A stretch of DNA of 64,000 nt from Labyrinthula sp. Ha. Lineage: Eukaryota; Sar; Bigyra; Labyrinthulida; Labyrinthulaceae. Positions within the stretch are counted from its first letter, which is position 1. The number at the start of each line of letters is the position of its first letter. Made by a program: the position numbers and the translations under genes. The stretch spans positions 18,976-82,975 of the forward strand of contig JAALGZ010000082.1 in assembly GCA_015227615.1 (NCBI GenBank), given 5' to 3'. The notes below the pieces were generated by a model that saw only the letters and a list, made by a program, of their open reading frames with translations, was not told where the DNA came from and did no database searches. This document shows, piece by piece, positions 33,605-45,104 of the stretch.

Positions 33605-35701
33605 ATGGAAAAGAAAATGAATAAAATTGGGTGCTTAGTTTTTATTCTTCGTCTATGCACAGGTAAGTCAATACAGAAACCAGTGAATTTATGGAGTCTT
33701 GATATTAAAGAGGCAACTACACTAAGGAATAGACGTTTAGATGGAGTGACTGGAAAGTCTTTCTTGGAATTGAAGTCATCCCTTTCGGAGCTTCCTTCCA
33801 TCTTGAGTAAGACTTCATCTATTAACCTTCCACTTTCGGAGGAAGAAAGTTTAAGTTGTAAGATATCTGAAGGGAATAGAGCAGTTTCAAGTGTGTTGAG
33901 TGAAAAGTTTCCTTCTCTTCACTTTTATTCTGGAACTTGTGGTGAAGTTGCTTCTGGAGATATTCAACAACTTGAACTTATTTTTAACTCTGCTGAAGAT
34001 CAACTCGATAGTTTTTCAGCAACAATAACTTCAGAAAGTAGAAATTTTTATATTGATTCTGCTGAACGTGGATCAAGAAAGTATGTCTTATATAATACAA
34101 AAACTGCAAGAAGAGAAATAATGGCTAATGGAGAATATGAAGCCGAGGATGAAGTGGTTCTAAACAAAGGACTGAAACACTTGGCCAATGCGAGAAGTTT
34201 AGAAGGTCTCGATGCCGATGATCTAGCTAAGGAGTTTGCAAGAATAGCAGCAGAGAAAAGGAAGCTGCAATCTACTGCAATGGGATATGTTTTCAAGATT
34301 ACAATTCTTACAAGTCAGCAATACTCTTTCTATCATGGATCTACTCGCGAATCCGTCTTTTCTGCTTTGCTAACAATGCTTTCAAGAGTCAATGGAATCT
34401 ATGCAAGAGAATTAGGTGCTTTCTTTAAGTTTGTAGATAATCAAGATCGAGCAATTTGTCTTCCTGGAAACCAAGAGAGCCCAGAAAGAAGAAGAATATG
34501 CAAAATTGTGCCAAACAGTTCTTTTCTAGCTCTTGAAGGTTCCAAAATTCTAACACAACTTGGTGTGGACTCATCTACTTATGACATTGGACATACGTTT
34601 TCTACTTCAATTGAAGGTTTTGCAAAATATCCAAGCTTATGTCAAACAAACAAAGCTGTAGCAACAAGTGGCAATCCTATACCTGAGAACGATGTATTTG
34701 TAGTTAATACTGTAGCACATGAGATTGGTCATCAATTTTTTGGTGCACATAGTTTTAGAGATTGTGGGGGATCTGATGATACACAAATAATGAAGGCTGG
34801 AGCCGTTGAACCTGGATCAGGTACAACAATTATGAGTTATGCAGGAACCTGTGATTACACAAATATCCAACAGAATGCTGATCCTTACTTTAACTCTGTT
34901 CAGCTAATTCCTATGCGCGACTACATGTTATCTGTTACAGAAGATGGTGTTTGTGGACAAAGTTTCGAAATTAAAGATCCAGAAATATCTCTTTCGTCAA
35001 ATATAGAAGTTGAGTCTAAATGTACTGTTCCAGTTGGAAATCCTTTTCAATTGAATGCTTTAGGAGTAACTGGAAATGGCTTTTATTCTTGGGATAGGGT
35101 AGATACAGGATATGAGAATTTGTTTAATGAAAGTCTTGGAAGATTTAGACCATGGAAACCAACAAAATCAGTGTCAAGATATTTTCCAAATCTTCATTAT
35201 TTAACTTATTCTAATACAAGCAACACAACATTGGAAGAACTTCCTTCTATTGCTAGAAATATGAGTATGAGGTTCACAGAAAGAGCTTTATTTGATACAA
35301 CTAAACTTGAAACAAAGTTTTCAGCTGGAATTGTGGGTCAGTTTCAAACCACGGATGTTCAGGTTCAGTTTGTTACTTCCATTGCGCCTCTTGAAGTTAA
35401 CTTCTCAGTTCTTGGATCTTCTGTTTCTGCTGGTAAACCCATTCATTTGTCGTACACAGCAGATTCTTCAGTTCATCTTGTTGAATTTTATGCTGCTCAG
35501 AACGACCTAAAACCAGTAGACGTATTTCACTATGAGACTGATATTGTTGAACTTGATTGGAAACTTATTGGAGTAGGAAGTGATGGGGATGCAACTTTGT
35601 ACCTTCCAAAGTGTTTAACTGGAGAAATAATAATTGTTGCACGAGTAGGAAATGAGATGTGCTTTTACTTTGATCTTGTCTCAGATTTGACTGTTTCTTA
35701 A
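33605..35701 (+). CDS. Secreted reprolysin-like (M12B-type) zinc metalloprotease
   Basis: 698 residues from the ATG at 33605; an ATG at 33617 would also work. The start MEKKMNKIGCLVFILRLCTG is a short signal peptide. Residues about 20-240 are a propeptide-like region containing FYSGTCGEV and a FYIDSAE block, as in bacterial and protist M12B-like proteases. The catalytic domain has the zinc site HEIGHQFFGAH (residues 372-382: His372, Glu373, His376, His382) and the Met-turn TIMSYAG with Met410, as expected for a metzincin. The conserved Gly at the fourth position after His376's pair is shifted by one: Phe379-Gly380 instead of Gly at 379. After the protease, about 450-560 contains FYSWD, RPWKPT and LEELPSIARNMSMRFTERA, the post-catalytic module of this family, then a beta-rich C-terminus. 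There is no membrane anchor, so it is probably secreted. The substrate is unknown. Confidence 0.85.
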   Translation: MEKKMNKIGCLVFILRLCTGKSIQKPVNLWSLDIKEATTLRNRRLDGVTGKSFLELKSSLSELPSILSKTSSINLPLSEEESLSCKISEGNRAVSSVLSEKFPSLHFYSGTCGEVASGDIQQLELIFNSAEDQLDSFSATITSESRNFYIDSAERGSRKYVLYNTKTARREIMANGEYEAEDEVVLNKGLKHLANARSLEGLDADDLAKEFARIAAEKRKLQSTAMGYVFKITILTSQQYSFYHGSTRESVFSALLTMLSRVNGIYARELGAFFKFVDNQDRAICLPGNQESPERRRICKIVPNSSFLALEGSKILTQLGVDSSTYDIGHTFSTSIEGFAKYPSLCQTNKAVATSGNPIPENDVFVVNTVAHEIGHQFFGAHSFRDCGGSDDTQIMKAGAVEPGSGTTIMSYAGTCDYTNIQQNADPYFNSVQLIPMRDYMLSVTEDGVCGQSFEIKDPEISLSSNIEVESKCTVPVGNPFQLNALGVTGNGFYSWDRVDTGYENLFNESLGRFRPWKPTKSVSRYFPNLHYLTYSNTSNTTLEELPSIARNMSMRFTERALFDTTKLETKFSAGIVGQFQTTDVQVQFVTSIAPLEVNFSVLGSSVSAGKPIHLSYTADSSVHLVEFYAAQNDLKPVDVFHYETDIVELDWKLIGVGSDGDATLYLPKCLTGEIIIVARVGNEMCFYFDLVSDLTVS

Positions 35702-36289
35702 ATTTAATCCAAGTTGGAAAGTATATACGTCTAATTGGTGCTAGTTGTTTCTCTCCAGTTCAGTCTTCCTTCACAGTTTCGTCATCTTTTATTGCAATTT
35801 CCCTCGTAATGTTTCCTTGGTGCTAATGAAAGTTCGGTTATACCACAGTTTTCTTGGAGTTGCAGTTCCTTGGATCTGTCTTCTCGCGATAGGAAGTAAA
35901 GCAGCTGTAACATGACTCCTATGGATTCCTTCAAACCCTAACAAATAAGAATCTTTATACCAACCATAATTTTAGAAACTTTAAACTAAGCCTCTGGTTT
36001 TTTGACAATCTAATTGCTCTATTTTAGTGCACAAATGTAGTTATTTTCAAGATCCATTGGACTTGATTATTTACCTCAGGCCGTAGGGATACTGATATAT
36101 ATGTTCGTCATAATAGTGTATATACACCAAAGAGAGTCTGAAACTAATAAGAAGAAAAGAACAATATTCATATTTTCACATTGAAAGTGTATGAGTGCCT
36201 ACTCAAACAACCGTATACATGTCACACTTAATATATGTAGCATCGATGTTTACTGAAGTAGTTTGATCACTTGTGGTTTCTTAAACATT
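35702..36289. other. Spacer between the metalloprotease and the copia element
   Basis: No gene is seen. It holds the 3' flank of the metalloprotease. A possible 5-bp target duplication copy, ACATT, lies at 36285-36289, next to the 5' LTR. Confidence 0.5.
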
Positions 36290-36474
36290 TTATTTTCCTA
36301 TAAAATAAATAGTTAGCTATGGGAAACGTCTTAGAGGTTTTCTTAGTTTTCCTCTAAGGAGTGTTATATATATGTATGGTCCAGTAGTCAGTATATATTT
36401 GTTTTATTTACCCAAGGGAGGCAAAACCACCTAAAGTCTAAGAAAAACAATATACATACTTTTATCCGAAAACA
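36290..36474 (+). repeat. 5' LTR of the copia element
   Basis: About 185 bp, matching 40416-40600. It contains GGGAAACGTCTTAGAGG, a TA-rich stretch, ACCCAAGGGAGGCAAAACC and the end ATCCGAAAACA. The ends are not clean TG..CA, so limits are uncertain by a few bases. Confidence 0.85.
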
Positions 36475-39400
36475 GGTTAGCAGCCTAAACAATATCCATG
36501 ACAAGCGAAAAGAACTATCAAATCCCACGTCTTGAACTCTATGGCGACTTCCACCTCTGGGAGTGGCGTATTCGTTCCTACTTTGTAGAGTTAGGTGTAT
36601 GGAACTGGGTCTCCAAAGGCACACCGCTGGAAGTAGCTGACAACGAGACAGTCGCCGCCCGAAAATCGAAGTGCTTAATCACGCTAACGAACTTTATAGA
36701 TAACAACCTCGCAATCCACTTGGTCCATCTCAGTGACGCAAATCAGATATATAAGAAAATAAGACTGATGTTTCTCGGGAACAAAACTGCAGAATCTTTC
36801 AAAGTAAATAAGCAACTTTCTGAGTTAAAATTTGAAGGAAGTTATTATTGGTTGATCAACACCTTTATCCAGCTTACATCAAAACTTGAGAACCTTGGAA
36901 ATACCCTTGATTACAAAAACCTTTTACTAATGTTGTTTGATAAATTTCCACAAGGAATGTTTGATTTCTCGTAGAATCAAAAATAAACACTTGAGAACTC
37001 TGTTATTGATCGTTTGGTATTTTATCAGAGAATAGATGCAGTAATGTACTATTTAGTAGAACGTGGGGTAATTAGGCCCAATGAAAAACCCACCATTTAT
37101 TCTTCCGAGGCACAAAGTAAGAGATGTCCCATATGCAACCTTACACATAAGAGCTCAAGGTGTCCAAAATCTCATGAATGTGGAAAAACCGGGCACCTAC
37201 GTAGATATTGTCCGGACAGGAGGCATAATATTGGTCAAGACTCCAACAACTTCAACAACAGTAGAACTGACCATGCAAACCTAGAAACAAGTGAAAAAAC
37301 CAAAGCGAGCTTCATTGCTTTTTCAGTTGAAAAGGAAAATGAATCTTTCTCTAACGTTTTCATCATGAACTCAGGAGCATCTTACCATTTCTCAGGAGAC
37401 AAGAATTTGTTTGAATTTTTAACAGAATGTAAGCCTCAGAGAGTTGCAACAGCAAACGGAAATATTTCTTGCACTTTTAAAGGAATAATCAACTTCATTT
37501 CTGAGGATGGTCGTGAAGTTGAACTTAAAGAATTCTTTTACCATGAAAGAATGCCAAGTTTAATTTCAATTTCCCAATTAAACTCAAAACGTTTCACTGT
37601 TTTATTTGAAAATGAATATTGCATCGTAAAAAGCAACACGTCAAACTTCTCCATGCAAATTCCAGTTGAATATGGAGTTGGAATTTTACGTTCTAGATCG
37701 AATTCAGCTTTTGCAGCAACAAATAAGATATGGCATAATAGGTTAAACCATATTGCAGAAAACAGTATTGATAAACTGCAAGGAAAAGTCGACGGACTTG
37801 AATTTGAAGAGAATAAGAATATTTGTGAGGAATGTGTAAAAGGTAAACTCAACAGGGAGAAACATAACATATTATTTCCGTAACAATCAGAAATCCTCTG
37901 GGACTTATTATAGCTGACTCAATAGGCCCTTTTCCATAAAGCATAGAAGGTTTTGTAGGAGCGTTGGTTTTAACTTGCGCTCAATCAAACTTCTCATGGA
38001 CTTTCAGTTTTAAAAACAGATCTGAAATACCGCAGATAATTATCAAACATATTAGAAAACTAGAGAGACAATTTCTCAGAAAGATACTATATTTCTAAAG
38101 TGATAACGCTTTAGAGTTCAACATGAATGACCTTATTTCTTTCTTTGATGAAATTGGGCTTGAGAGGAGATATTCAATCCCATATATCCACGAACAAAAT
38201 GGTAGAGCGGAAGGTAAGAATAGCCTGCTAGTGAAAGCAATGAGAAGTTCACTGAAACAAGCGAACCTTTCTGTTGATTTTTGGTCGCTAGCTTTACACT
38301 CTTCTAACTTTGTACAAAACCGTATTTGTGGTGTCCAAAGTGAACATACACCTTATCAGAAACTTATGGGTCACTCTCCTGATATTTCCAACGTCAGAGT
38401 ATTCGGCAGTATTGGCTATGATCAGGTAAATGAAGAAGAAAGATCAAAGCTGCAAGGTACAGGCGTAAAAGTCAGGTTTGTGAGATACCTCAAACATCAT
38501 CCAGGTTGGATGGTGATGAACCTTACGACTAGAAGAATTTTTTCAACAGTTTCATTAATGTTAGATTAAACTAAATTTTATGATGTAAATGACCCTCAAG
38601 AATTCACAGAACTGATAGAGGTAGATGCAACTGATCCTGTAAGAGAAAGAAACATCTTGATTGAGAATAACGTGCCTTTTTCTGAAGAAACTGAGCAACT
38701 AATTATTAAAAACGTCCAATAAAATATCGAAGATCCTCGAGAAAATATTCAGCAACTTGAAAAGGAAACTCCTGAAGCACCTTACCTCAATAGAAACTTC
38801 AGCATATCTTCTGAAAATATTATCGAACACAGTAGAAGAAGAACTCAACAAGGAAATGTAGCTGTTGGGTCTGGCATTAAGAAACTGAAGGAATTATATG
38901 CTTCTGAAGACAAGGATAAATAGGTTAGTGCATATGAAAAAGAATTGGAAGTTTTAGAAAGCGTGGGCGAGCTGACTGTTGTTGACAGGTCTCAAGGTAT
39001 TCAAGTTACCCATTTTCATGAAGTGTTCAAATTAAAAACGGGCCAGATGACTCCCTTACTAGGCCCAAGGTGTGCCTAACCGCCTGGGGAGACCTTGTAA
39101 ACGACACAAAACGATACTACTCCCCGGTAGTTGCATTAGAGTTTATAAAGATGTTCCTTATTATTAGCTGGAGCAGAAACTGGAACATCAGACAAGCTGA
39201 CGTTACCAGTGCATATCTCTGCGGTCGTTTAGATAACCCCGTATTTATGCAACTTCCTTAAGGTCACAAACTGAGAACACATAATAACTCAAAGGTATAT
39301 AAATGTGAGGCAAGTATTTATGGCCTCAAACAAAGTGGTAAAGTTTGGTTCAGAACTATACACAATTTTCCAAAATAACTGGGACTTCAGGCATCAGCTA

Positions 39401-40415
39401 ACGGAGGAAGAGTTTACCACCTGGAAAAGTCCGGGAACACAATTCTTTTGATAGTTTATGTAGACGATCTAGCGTATTCCAGAAACACGGAGGAGCAAAC
39501 TAAGTAGTTTGAGAAAGAGTTATCTGCAAAGTTCCAGATAAAATGTGCTGAACTTAGTATGAAATTTATTGGTTTAGAAATGAAACAAGAAAATGATATA
39601 TTATGGATGCACCAAGAAGGGAAAATACTGGAAATGGCTGAAGAATACAACATGCACCAGGGTGAAGCTACAAATATAGTTACTCCTATTGTAGTAAATC
39701 CAGTAGTTCCAACTGGGGACAACATAGAAACACGCAAACTTCAGAAGATTATAGGTTAGTTGTCATATATTGCGAATTGTTCCCGTCCTGACATATCTTT
39801 TGCAGTTAACTTTATTACCAAAAATCTGAAAACTGAGAAGCTGGGACTAATACGTATGTCAAGGAGGATTTTGAGATATTTGATTAATACTAGACATTTT
39901 GCAATCAAGGTAAAACATGAAGAAAAGTTCAACATCAAGGCTCTGAGTGATGCCTCATTTGCTGATTGCATCGAAGACAAGTATAAACCTACTGGAGGTT
40001 TTATAATTTATATGGGAAATGTACCGATCTCTTGGAAATGCAAGAAGATGAAATGGGTTTCAACCTCATCAGGAGTGTCTGAATACCTCGCTTTACATAT
40101 GTTAGTCAAAGAAGTTATTCATTTATCATATATTTTGCAAGAAGGATTTAATATCAACGTTGATTGTCCAGAAGTTTATTGTGATTCAAAAGCAGCAACA
40201 GATATTTCGAAAGCTGAAACTACTGCAAACGCCACTAGATATCTTGGAACCAAATATTTTTTGATTCAACAGGCTACTGAAGAAGGTTTAATTAGTGTGA
40301 AAGAAATTAGCACGGAAGATAACACAGCAGATGTATTTACGAAGAGTTTAGACAAGATTAAATTTGAGAAGCTTAGGAATAATATTCAATGTAGTTCTAT
40401 CTAACTACGGAGGAG

Positions 40416-40600
40416 TATTTCCTATAGAATAATAGTTAGATATGGGAAACGTTTTAGAGGTTTTCCTAGTTTTCCTCTAAGGAGCGTTATATATATATAT
40501 GTATGATCCAGTGGTCAGTAAGTATTTGTTTATTTACCCAAGGGAGGCAAAACCACCTAAAGTTTAAGAAAAACAATATACATACTTTTCTCCAAAAACA
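40416..40600 (+). repeat. 3' LTR of the copia element
   Basis: About 185 bp, matching 36290-36474 with roughly a dozen substitutions and a few short indels. It is preceded by a purine-rich tract (GGAGGAG) as expected for second-strand priming. ACATT at 40600-40604 may be the second copy of a 5-bp target duplication. Confidence 0.85.
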
Positions 40601-40604
40601 CATT

Positions 40605-42430
40605 GCAAATATAATTAACAACATTTTGAGTAGGTCAGAATCTCAGCGAGTAAGAACCACCTCCTAGCTTAGAATTTTCTATAGGAAAACACCAACTCAC
40701 TTAATAACTGAGCACATGAACAAAGTGAGACGCACTATTTCTGAGGTAATTAAGGACTATTCTAGAGTTGAACAGTTAAATTAACTTAAGTTGTATATTA
40801 AGGGTGTTTAATTTCTCAGATAAGAAACTTAATTTAATAAGCTCAAGAATCTTTTACTAAAGTAGTACCCAGTTGAAAAACTAATACTAAGCAGAGAAAG
40901 CTCCTAGCGCTAAATTCAAATATTGGCTAAATCCATTTCCATCTAAATATTTATTTGTACCACAGGATATGTTTCCTAAATAAATAAGATATTCCTCACC
41001 AGCTCGACATCTGGTAATAAACGAGGAAACGAACTGAAATCTTAGTGCATATCATGCTACCGTTTCCTTAGAAAAAAGAACATGCAACAATCCATAGTGG
41101 AAAATGAAAATATAATACAATAAATTCATATATAAGCAACAAGAATATGTGTTAATATCTATGAATGATTAAGTGCAGGTCTTATTATTTTCCTGGTAGT
41201 TTCATTAATTTTTTGCCAGTACACAAGCATGTTGAGTTCTTCAATATATAGCGCTTAGGTCAACTCAAGATTTATTCTGCATCTTATTTTCTAGTTTTAG
41301 AGCGCTTTAATTATCAGTTTTACGGTTCATAAATTTCTCCAGCAATATTTAGGACACAAAAAGTTCTAAATAAAAAATTACTGGAAATAATTCCTAACAA
41401 GGACTACTGAATTCAGATCTTTTAGGAGCGACTTAAAGGTAAATAGCACGTTTGTAACTAGGAAAGTCAAATAATCCCCATCATTCGACCTATTGGCTAA
41501 TTTAAGTTTTGAATTTTATGCTTAAAAACTTGTCTAGTATAACGAATTAAATGAAGAAACCGATATGTACAAATTTGTCGGATTATCGCCCAGGATTCAT
41601 ATAACAAAGGAAAATTACACATAGAATGTAGGCTTTGGATGCTATAGTTAAATTTTTTAATGAGATATACTATATTCTTTTCTTTAATGAGATTTGAAAA
41701 GTATTTGACAGCGTGCAATAATATTTTATGAAATTGTATCTACTAGAGCACAATGTTCCAGAGAATTTAATGTAAATATCAATGAGATAATAAAATTCTT
41801 AATCAATCGTAACGGAGAGGGTTATCAAGTTAATCATATGCATCCTAGATATTATATTTAATCAGGTGAGCTCATATGATCTATGATCTCTATTTTACAT
41901 CTATGTTTAATTGTTAGGAAAATAAAAATAAGAGAAAAGAAGATGTACCCTACAACAAACCTTTTAGTCATCTCAACCTTGAACCAAAAGTAAGATTCTC
42001 CTTGATTGTTGAATAGTGAACTAAGAAGTATTCAAATGTACTTCATATACTTGAAAGAAATGCATCGTTAAAAAGAAATTCATAAGAAATAGAGATCCTT
42101 GTGATATCGCGTGGATTTGATTTACTGCAAGTGTCTAATTTAGGTGGTTTAAATAGACAACAATCATATTTTATTATGAAGACTGGATTAGGTACTCTGA
42201 TAGTAAAATTTCCTTCAAATTTGACAATAGTTTTGATTTCTCTGAAGAAACGAAGAACTGGATCTATTACTCAAAGACTTCCTTTGATAGTTACATATTA
42301 TTATCCCACAGTGTGACATTACTGTAAATACCGCCTAACAATTAATGAATCAATCAAAGACACAAATTTACAAATTATTCGTTGACTCGTATTTTAACAA
42401 CTACTGCGATTTAGAAGAAAATATTTACAT
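40605..42430. other. AT-rich spacer between the two copia elements
   Basis: No gene or RNA is recognised. Short open frames look random. No LTR of the next element was found here. Confidence 0.45.
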
Positions 42431-45104
42431 CAACTTAAAGCTTCAAACTTAAGATTCAAGTTTCTGTACTTTTCTTACTACTACTACAAATCTTTACTTA
42501 GTATATGGCTATTCTTTTCTCTCACTTGGTTGTGATGGAAACAATGACGCCACAAGAGGAAGTGTAGTAAAAATCAAGTTCTCAGGCAGAAAAGGCTTTT
42601 ATTTTGAACTTGGGAACTACCCTCAATTTAAACAGAGTTTAATTAAAGGGGGTGAAGTCGGTTTTGACGGATACAAGCTAGCCAGAAAACGACTTGAGAA
42701 CCTCATCAAATCAACTGGAAAACACAGCTTTTCTAGCCTAAAACAAGCTGTAGAACTCTACCTTTTGGTATTACCACTAACGGTACAAGGGAGATCTTTA
42801 AGAAGTTACTTTAAAGGTTTCAAAAGATCCATGATTGACGAAATCATCGAATTTTATAATCCCACGTCTCCTGTTTCTAGCACAAGAATCTACGAACTGG
42901 ATGAAGATGTGGACGACAACCTGAGGGACGACTTAATTTCAATCTGGAAAGAAGACATCGAGTTTTTGTCTACAGTTAGAACACCACGTCGATTCAACAA
43001 GATTTTAAGAAGAATCGGTGCAAAACATTTTCTACCTTCAGAAACTAGAAATCGTGTTGCTTTCCAGAATCTCTTACAACTAAGATGGAAAGAAGAATCC
43101 TCGATCACTGATTTCATCAAAACATTTGAGAAGCTACTACAGAAATGCAATGAAGTAGAACTTTTTCAAAACACAAAAGATCAAATGATTCTGTTTCAAA
43201 TGAAGATTGTACAACAACGCTCGAAAAACAACGCAGTCTTTAACCTGGTGAACCATCTCGATCGAAGCGAACCAGAATTACTAATGGACTACATGACTGA
43301 GTTTCAACAATGAATCCTACAAAATAACCCCAGCGGTTTGATTAGGTTTGGTGTTTCATTTCAATCAGTTGCAGCAGCATCAATTAACTCAGCAGGCAAG
43401 AAGAGATCATCCAATGTTTGTGGAAATTGTGGTGAGACCAAGTCTCACAGCAAGGAGCAATTTCCAGCCATTGGATACAAGTGCAAACTCTGTTCAAAGA
43501 TGTACCACTACGAAAAGATTTGCTCAACAAATCCAAAAAGTCCATTTTACAGACAAAGATCTTTTAGAAAATCAGCAGCAATTACTAGCACATCACAGCA
43601 GAGTAGCTTTGATCCTTTTTCCTTTGCAAATTCACTCTCTACATCACTTCCTGAAAATTTTGCTGGGTTTGGCTCATGCAGTGATGTCTTCATCTTCAAA
43701 GGCAAAAGATTTTTTAGGAAACTAAATCCTGACTCAACTACATTACAGCAAACAGCTAACTCTACATACAGCGCTGGTTCGGGAATTACATGTTTTTCAT
43801 TTAGAGAAGCACCTACAATGAAATTTGAGGTAAACGCATTGTACATCCCTGAAAGTGCTTTTAACATCCTGTGCAATTTTGATCTCGAAACTAGAAACAT
43901 TAAAGTTCAACATGGTCATAAGCCTTTCATCACCTTACCAAACGGGAAACGATTCAACGATACATTGTTTGGTAAAAAGACTTTTGTAGAAATTCTACCA
44001 CTTGGTTCGGCATCATTAGCTACTTCAGATCCTAGGATTTGGCATCGTAGACTGATGCATGTTGGATCCGACAAATTAAGAAAACTTGACTTGACAAAGA
44101 AAACTTACAAAACAGATGACTACCAAACTTTCATCCAAGCCAAAGTGGTACAACGCCAAGTTAAGAACCTTGATACTAACAAAAAACATGTCCCAGTCAA
44201 TGTTGGTGACACATTGGTCATGGATCTACTAATTCCTTCTAAAGCAAAAAACAAACAAATCAATGGAATCATTGCTGTAATGGTTCTAGTCGATGTAAAA
44301 AGCAGAGTAGTTGAAACAATCCCACTTAGATCAACTACCGCTGATTACGTTACAAAAGCTGTTCTTAGAGGAGTCTCAAACTTACAGATTTCACCAAGGC
44401 TTCTAGTCACTGATCGACAACCAGCCTTTACATCCTCAACATTTGTGAACACCCTCAGTACAAGAAACATTAAAATTAAATTCGTACCAAGAGAGAGACA
44501 TGATGTTTTTAATGGAATTGCAGAAAGAACCATTGGTGTTCTGAAAACAATGTCCAGAGCTTGACTGATCAATGCCAAACTTGATGATTCTTTCTGGTGC
44601 TACACAGTCAACTACGCAGCATTCATCAATAACAGATGTCCAGACTCTCCACTAAATGATGAAATTCCTTTTGAGAAGTTTTACAACAAAGAATCAAGAG
44701 TCACTAATCTCAAGATCTTTGGTTTCCTTTGCCATGCATTGAAAGGTAAAACCCAGAGATCGAATTTTCAAGAACAAGCAAATGCAGGTTTGTTTCTTGG
44801 ATTTCAACCTCATGCTAGTCATGAAATAGCAATCATTTACAACTTAGAAAGTGGCAAGGTCATCCATGTTAACTTAACAGAAGTCTGGTTTCAAGAACTT
44901 AGCACGCATCAGGAATTCGGCAAGAATCAAAAGCTATTGTTTGGAGAAGGCAAGTTCTTGCTAAATTGCGAAAATTCTGAATCTGACGATGATGAAGAAA
45001 ATCTTAATCAAAATAGAGTCGATACACATATTGAAACGGCTCCAAACCCCGAAAACAAAGAAAATCAAGAATTTTGGAATTTTGTACCAGTTCTGTATCA
45101 TTAA
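42430..45104 (+). mobile_element. Partial copia-type retroelement of a second lineage
   Basis: Gag-like sequence runs about 42540-43310. A Cys/His zinc-binding segment (CGNCG, CKLC, H, C) is about 43410-43525. Protease and pre-integrase sequence is about 43700-44100, including IWHRRLMHV near 44035. An integrase core with its acidic residues in D-D-E order is about 44200-44565, and the linker after the core runs to about 45100. Only the gag-to-integrase half is recognised and no LTRs were found. The remaining part has only a few breaks and looks younger than the gypsy relics. Its gag and integrase are clearly different from those of the neighbouring copia element. Confidence 0.7.

Larger units (their letters stand above)
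36290..40600 (+). mobile_element. Ty1/copia LTR retrotransposon with both LTRs, broken
   Basis: About 4.3 kb, with LTRs at both ends and parts in copia order. Gag-like sequence starts near 36498. A CCHC zinc knuckle lies about 37170-37215. An aspartic-protease site (SGAS) is near 37370. The integrase zinc-binding part (H..H..C..C) is about 37725-37850 and its core about 37890-38300. Reverse transcriptase runs about 39020-39750, with YVDDL near 39460. RNase H is about 39930-40330. The integrase-before-RT order defines copia. A primer-binding-like GGTTAGCAGC directly follows the 5' LTR. The element is broken, with at least about six breaks. LTR divergence of roughly 7% plus small indels suggests a moderately old insertion. 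Confidence 0.88.

Noticed and set aside
33663-33676. A 14-nt GTAAG..ACAG segment in the metalloprotease as a super-short intron
   Set aside because: Removing it would shift the frame between the signal peptide and the propeptide, which are in one frame when it is kept.
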